DNA of 64,000 nt. Origin: Mauremys mutica (lineage: Eukaryota; Chordata; Testudines; Geoemydidae). Of the stretch, positions 58,962-64,000 are shown one piece after another. A model generated the notes under the pieces. That model was not told where the DNA came from. It worked only from the letters and a program-made list of their open reading frames with translations, and did no database searches. The DNA lies in assembly GCF_020497125.1 (NCBI RefSeq), contig NC_059079.1, positions 51,843,114 to 51,907,113 of the forward strand. Reading direction: 5' to 3'. How positions within the stretch are numbered: the first letter of the stretch is position 1; every line of letters starts with the position of its first letter. The position numbers were made by a program, and so were the translations under genes.

Positions 58962-60506
58962 CTGGAGGGAAAAAGAAATAAAAAACTGTGCAGTGTGTAG
59001 GATTGACTTTTTCATTCTAAGAATCTTCATGAAAGCAACATCTGCTCCTATTTGTATGTTAATTTTTAATGTAAAATTTGGCTTTAAAAATCATTCTTTA
59101 TCTCTTCCCTTGGAGTGAGAAACTAAATTATAAAACAGGTGCTACACAGGGCTGAGAGACAGCACCCATTTTAAAGCTAAATTCAAACTCTCCTAGAGGA
59201 ATTTCTTTACTATTTACCTAATGTCAGTGTCAAATGTCAAACCAAGACCCGCTGATAAATCTAAGACCGTGAGTTGCCAGAAAAAGAAATTTAGCATCTG
59301 TATGAATATTTTGCTCTGTTTTCCTTTTTTGATTAGCTTTGCCCTTCTTTTATTCCTATGACCCTCTGTACTTCATAATATTGCTGCAACTGGAAAGGCA
59401 GATACAGCAGATTCCTCAGTCAACACCAGTAGTACCCGGGGGTCGGATAAGACAGAGGGCTGGCTGCTTTTTGGAGAGAGAGATTTCACCCTCCTCACTA
59501 CATTCAATCCCTGTCTGTTGAAAGGAAATGCTTTCAAACATCCTTTCAAGAGCTCCTTTAAGGAGCTCATCTTCCTGTTGAGTTTGCTTCTCCATTCTTT
59601 GGTAATGCAAATGATTCATATTAATATTTTAGAGCTCATAAGTCCTAATTCCTCATTTTTGTTAGAGAACTAGCACTCTGCAGCTGATCCTGCTTACTTA
59701 GTCCCACTGCATCCCTGGAAATCTTATCTTCCATAAGCACATCATAGTATATTCCTATACCGTGATCTGTCTGCTTGCTGTCCCTAAGGATAACAGGCTG
59801 GTAGAAAAAAGGCAGGCTGACTTCTGAAGTGCCCTCTCGATGAGAGTATGATCCTTCTCTCTGTATGGGACCAAGCACAAAGTAATTGCTCAGGAAATAT
59901 CAATTAAATAACAGTAACCAAATTAAGTCTTATGTTCAATAGCTGTCATCACAATGAGTCTATTATACTTCATAATAATATTGGAAAATTTTTGAATTAG
60001 TGAGTTGGAGACTTCTGATGACTCTGTGTGAAGAAAAAGTATGGAGACTAATTAAAATGTTGTTCTTCTTTTACCTCATTCACAAAAAACCCAAACTCCA
60101 AACAAAACAAAGAACACTTTTCACATGTAAAGCTCTAGTAAAAGAAAAATATGGATTGATGAAGGATTCATACATTTCGGTATAATATCAGCAAGTACCT
60201 GTAGGAGCCCTATAAAAAAGACTGTACAGTAGTGCTAATCTTTACATAAACCTCTCAAGCACTGGCTTAGCTATGGGAGTGAGACAAATTTTGTATAGCT
60301 GTGGATTCTCCTCTCTTTGGCATATACCACTCAGGCCTCTTAAACACACACCCAGAGGGTGACTATATAGAGGCATATACAATTTAAGATTAAAAAAAAA
60401 AGCCATTAGAACAATATGCCAACAAACCATCCTCTGGCCTACAGAAAGCAAATTGATAAGAGCATCATCTACTAATGTAAAAGAAAGAAAGAAAGAACTT
60501 ACATAC
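58962..60506. other. Interval with further minus-strand open frames, exon status uncertain
   Basis: Minus-strand frames: 59619-59416 (MEKQTQQEDELLKGALERMF), bordered by CAAAG at its start, and 59878-59645 (GSYSHREGTSEVSLPFFYQP), preceded by GGTCCCATACAG and containing a possible donor CACG|GTATAG. An acceptor CTTTTTCTTCACACAG lies near 60025. The composition looks protein-like, but phases could not be joined across the pieces. A GAAA microsatellite lies at 60480-60497. No known family is recognised. Confidence 0.25.
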
Positions 60507-60586
60507 CTTGACATTTTCACTTCCTTATGAATTTCAGAGGCACACAGCAGTTTGGCATTTATGTTGCTAAGCAGGGCTGCGCACGG
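60507..60586 (-). CDS. Candidate host-gene exon, 80 bp
   Basis: On the minus strand, AATTTATAG|CCGTGC opens an 80-base segment ending in TCAAG|GTATGTAAG (GT at 60506-60505), a near-consensus donor. The open phase reads AALLSNINAKLLCASEIHKE and then VKMS. It has the look of a real exon: varied composition, no low complexity, donor phase 2. No next exon of matching phase was found without a stop, so the gene model is incomplete. The product is not recognised. Confidence 0.33.
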
Positions 60587-61929
60587 CTATAAATTACTTG
60601 CGCTGCAAGGCTGACCCACCTGATTTTAATCCAGAACACAAGAAGGAAAATATCACTATAGAAATGCTATTATAGCTCCATAATAAAATTTCAGCTCACA
60701 TGTAGTTGAAATTTAAGTCTACACAGGGCCTAAAGTTGACTGTGTTGCCCAGAGGTGCAGACTTGGCCACAAAACAAAGGAAATTTGGGATGTGGGGGAA
60801 AGACATGGCCAAATCTGAAGAAGCACTTTGTGCCTGCAGGGAGCATAGCATTGCATTGCTAATCCCTAATGTGGTATTTTTCTATAACTTTCCTGCTCAA
60901 GCTACAATGCTATTTAGAATGGTGCTGGAAAAGCCACACTGCTCATGTGTAGCTGGATGGAAATGTGTGTGCATTTCAGAAAGAAAATAATTTAATTAAG
61001 TTTGTCTTCTGATTTTATTTAACTCTTGGGTTTGGCAGTCCTGTCACTTGCCAGTCCATTGGTCTCTGGGCCCATCCCTGGCTAATTCTGAAGAGGCTGA
61101 TGCAGCTAGTTGACAGTGCTCTGTCACAAGTTCCAACCATTTGACATTGGTCTATATTCTTGATCTACTATCTAATACTAAAACAAACATTCCCTGACGC
61201 ACCTTGAAGGAAATACATTATAAATACTTTTTTACAAGCTGACAGAGTCCTGAAATTTTTTGGCAAATTAATTAAATTCCATCATTTGGCAGTGGCAGAC
61301 CCAGAGTTATTTTGACACTCTTTTAATATAGTAATTTAGTCAAACAATGTATGTTGTGAAAACTTGAGTCAAACTGTGCAGTGATGTTTGCTGGTGATAT
61401 ATTACTAATAAATTTAATTACAGCCGAAATCTTATGTAGATAGATGTAATGTCAACATTTTCATACCAGTATTCCACCTTGTGCTTCTCCTTTAAAGTCT
61501 TTGGGTTAACTTCAAACTTTATCAACCTCATGCCAAACACTGCTACATTTTAGTATGGAAAAGTAAACCAATGAATGAAAAGAAGATCCACATTTTAGCC
61601 CTTTCTTTTACCCTTTGTCTTGTCAGTTTAGGCTGTTGATCATGTGATTATGTGAGAATCTTAGCTGTCCTTTTTTTAAGGAACATTCTGACCATCATGG
61701 TTGGGGAGAAAAGTTTTAAAATTTCACCTAAGTGCTCCCAACATGCACAGAAACCACAAAATAAAACAAACAAAAAATGCTAAAGTGTATTTTTTTTCAG
61801 AAATCTCATGATTTTTAATACCTGGGATTGGCTGGATTTATCCTCTTTGGGATATGTCTCAAAGAATCACTGCATGAACTTGCCCCAAAATTCTCATGCT
61901 AACCCTGTAGACTGTTGTCTGATCAGAAG
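60587..61929. other. Unique AT-rich interval
   Basis: No gene is recognised. The plus-strand frame 60706-60990 (94 codons) has no domain and no splice support. No repeat body is seen before the CR1 at 61930. Confidence 0.4.
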
Positions 61930-62790
61930 TCATGGAATCATAGATTAGGGTTGGAAGAGACCTCAGGAGGTCATCTAGTCCAACGCCCCGCTAAAGCAGG
62001 ACCAACACCAACTAAATTATCCCAGCCAAGGCTTTGTCAAGCCGAGCCTTAAAAACCTCTAAGGATGGAAATTCCACCACCTCTCTAGGTAACCCATTCC
62101 AGTGCTTCACCATCCTCCTAGTGAAATACTTCTTCCTAATATCCAAGACCTCGTCCACTGCAACTTGAGACCATTGCTCCTTGTTCTGTCATCTGCCACC
62201 ACTGAGAACAGCCTAGCTCCATCCTCTTTGGACCCCCCCCCCTTAGGTAGTTGAAGACTGCTATCAAATCCCCCCTCACTCTTCTCATCTGCAGACTAAA
62301 TCAGCCCAGTTCCCTCAGCCTCTCCTCACAAGTCATGTGCCCCAGCCCCCTCATTGTTTTTTGTTGCCCTCCATTGGACTGTCTCCAATTTGTCTACGTC
62401 CTTTCTCTAGTGGGGGGCCCAAAACTGAACACAATACTCCAGATGTGACCTCACCAGTGTCAAATAGAGGGGAATAATCACTTCCCTTGATCTACTGACA
62501 GTGCTACTACTAATGCAGCCCAATATGCCATTAGCCTTCTTGGCAACAAGGGCACACTGTTGATTCATATCCAGCTTCTCATCCACTGTACTCCCCATCC
62601 TTTTCTGCAGAACTGCTGCTTAGCCAGTCAGTCCCCATCCTGTATCAGTGCATGGGATTCTTCCATCCGAAGTGTAGGACTCTGCACTTGTCCTTTTGAA
62701 CCTCATCAGATTTCTCCAATCTCCACAAGTTTTCAAAGATAATGGCCAATGGCTCTGCAGTCACATCAGCCAACTCTCTCAGCACCCTTA
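61930..62790 (-). mobile_element. CR1 LINE fragment, minus strand, ORF2 C-terminus and 3' UTR
   Basis: On the minus strand the frame 62598-62407 encodes [20 protein letters not shown] and [19 protein letters not shown], the region after the RT domain that reads [16 protein letters not shown] in the intact CR1. The element ends at 61930 with GGTTGGACTAGATGACCTCC, TGAGGTCTCTTCCAACCC and TAATCTATGATTCC (minus strand), a CR1 tail of a different subfamily from 41121-41136. Its right end directly meets LTR B at 62791, so the LTR retrovirus probably inserted into it or it is truncated there. Confidence 0.85.
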
Positions 62791-63664
62791 TGTGACAGAT
62801 TTATGTTACCAATCTGCCTGGGGCTTCAGGTGATCAGGCTGAGGCCACAGGATCTTTAGGGGAGGAGATGAAGGAGCACACCAAGTGACTACGTTTAAAG
62901 CTTTATTTATCAAATAACAGTGGTGAGTGCTGGGCGTGTCCCACGTCACTCAAAGGGTGGAAGAAAGTGTTAGTGCCCGAGCCCTAACCCACTTTCATAC
63001 CTACACACGCACAACCCAAGGCTGGCCAAGCCTGGGTATAATGTAAGAAGAAGTTTGGGGAGGGTAGTCTAGAGTTCTGCCCTGTGCACAGGTCGTCTAC
63101 GGTTCGCTGTAAATCTCCAACTTGCTTAGCTCTCAGAAGAGTTTTAAGCCCAGGGTTCTTCTGGGGTAATTTCCTCCAGAGACCCCTGTCCCCCGTGCTC
63201 TCTGTACCAGTTCAAACTAGCCTTTTGCGGCTCCCTTAGCTTTCCCAAAACACACCAGTTTCAGGGTCACAAGACTGTTGTGTTTTACCTTGTTGACCTT
63301 TGTAATTTTACTAGTTTTGCAACCGCTTTAATTTTGTTTGGCTCAGTTCTTCTTTCTTACAGCTGGCTGGTGTTGAGATACAGGTTTCCGGCTGTTTGGC
63401 AGCCCAGAGGCTGTTTGTGTGCACTGGCGTTGGGCTGCAGTTTTATTCCTTATTTTCGGTCCTAGCTGGATTGTTGAGTTAACCCATTCCTGTCTCCCTT
63501 CCTCCCCCTTCGGCCTCTTGTAACCTGCAAAGGAATCTTTCACTCCACACTCACACCTTTAACCCTTCCCAAGATCCTTTCCAATGCATATAAAAGCGTT
63601 AGCAATATACAATGCTGGTGCTTACCCAGGGGACCCCCATGGGGGGGCAATTTGTATTGTGACA
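62791..63664 (-). mobile_element. 3' LTR of endogenous retrovirus B
   Basis: 874 bp on the minus strand, beginning TGTCACAATACAAATTGCC at 63664 and ending AAATCTGTCACA at 62791, so it has TG..CA ends and short inverted repeats TGT(C/G)ACA. A poly(A) signal AATAAA lies at 62907-62902 (GATAAATAAAGC), near the 3' end as expected. A long purine tract, AAGGGGGGAAA, touches its 5' edge at 63675-63665. The provirus lies to the right and continues past the window. LTR length and sequence are unlike LTR A (438 bp), so the two ERVs are from different families. Confidence 0.78.
62902..62907 (-). terminator. AATAAA poly(A) signal of LTR B
   Basis: TTTATT on the plus strand within ACGTTTAAAGCTTTATTTATC, about 115 bases from the LTR 3' end. 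That is a usual position at the R/U5 border. Confidence 0.5.
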
Positions 63665-63675
63665 TTTCCCCCCTT
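63665..63675 (-). promoter_or_regulatory. Polypurine tract of ERV B
   Basis: Minus-strand AAGGGGGGAAA directly precedes the TG of LTR B at 63664. It supports both the orientation and the LTR boundary. Confidence 0.75.
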
Positions 63676-63720
63676 GACTCTGAATCTACATTCCATTGTA
63701 AGGGGTCACCACTTAGGTTT

Positions 63721-63999
63721 TTACCCTCCCTCTGACAGTGTGGCTAGTGTCACCATTGGCCTTTTACACAAACAGCAATATAGCAAAAACAAAATTATTA
63801 GAGCAGCAACACTTGCATACACAAGCCAGTAGTAGCTTCTAGCTTCATTAGTAACGTAGCATAACATATTTCCTTGTTGACATAGATGCCCCATCTGAAT
63901 GGCTGTGGCAAAGGCAGCTCTTTCCAGGTTGAATGTGTGCTGCAACACTGTAAAGGAGGAGGCATCTGTCTGTCTGGTCAATTGCTCCTGGGTGTGCTC
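63721..63999 (-). CDS. 3' end of a retroviral env-like gene of ERV B, cut by the window edge
   Basis: The minus-strand frame is open from the window edge to a stop at 63721. It encodes TFNLERAAFATAIQMGHLCQ, then a membrane anchor (YYWLVYASVAALIILFLLYC) followed by a short Cys-rich tail, CLCKRPMVTLATLSEGG. This is the usual end of a retroviral transmembrane subunit, about 45 bp before the polypurine tract. No stops are seen in this part, so whether the gene is intact depends on sequence beyond the right edge. The anchor plus Cys-rich tail resembles that of ERV A in layout, but the sequences differ. Confidence 0.6.
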   Translation of the reverse strand, partial: EHTQEQLTRQTDASSFTVLQHTFNLERAAFATAIQMGHLCQQGNMLCYVTNEARSYYWLVYASVAALIILFLLYCCLCKRPMVTLATLSEGG

Positions 64000-64000
64000 C

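Noticed and set aside
1..64000. Search for CRISPR arrays, operons, ribosome binding sites or phage-like gene clusters
   Set aside because: The window is vertebrate-type DNA. No regularly spaced direct repeats with unique spacers and no dense gene strings were seen.

Overview
This is eukaryotic, vertebrate-type DNA: AT-rich, intron-like or intergenic, with no long open reading frames except inside transposable elements. The repeat content points to a turtle, with a crocodilian or other archosaur-line sauropsid as the alternative. The clues are CR1 LINEs dominating, one ending in a TTCTTATG octamer repeat; a tRNA-derived SINE whose tail matches a CR1 3' end; PIF/Harbinger elements carrying a Myb/SANT-like gene; and an old MIR. 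This assignment is inference from repeat families; no species-diagnostic gene is visible.

Layout. 1-468 holds a hAT terminus and an LTR-like piece. 2237-5451 and 9723-13797 are two PIF/Harbinger elements of one family in opposite orientation, each flanked by TAA. Each carries a broken transposase gene and a broken two-exon Myb/SANT-like gene, arranged convergently. The left copy has lost the DDE catalytic core by internal deletion. 13.8-36.5 kb is mostly unique sequence with CR1 3' fragments (22.4-22.7, 23.5-24.3 kb), a hairpin-forming MITE (25.8-26.1 kb), a near-perfect palindromic hAT foldback element (28848-29180) and GC-rich repeat islands. 36535-41136 is a near full-length CR1: ORF1 with an SGNH-esterase domain has one frame break, and ORF2 with endonuclease and reverse transcriptase keeps one frame but has four stop codons. 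A MIR, an older LINE remnant with a FADD box and an LTR-like block follow to 44.1 kb.

44.1-54.1 kb is mostly unique with old CR1 and MITE fragments. 54167-57100 is the 3' portion of an endogenous retrovirus on the minus strand: LTR, polypurine tract, and a decayed env-like gene split by a SINE. 58.1-60.6 kb holds a CR1 tail and two short minus-strand segments with good splice signals, the only hint of a host gene. 61930-62790 is a minus-strand CR1. 62791-64000 is the 3' LTR, polypurine tract and env 3' end of a second retrovirus that continues past the right edge.

Nothing here forms a working host pathway. The window is best read as a gene-poor or intronic segment shaped by successive transposon insertions. 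The most informative features are the paired Harbinger elements, the CR1, the retroviral env interrupted by the SINE, the foldback hAT element, and the candidate exons near 59-60.6 kb.
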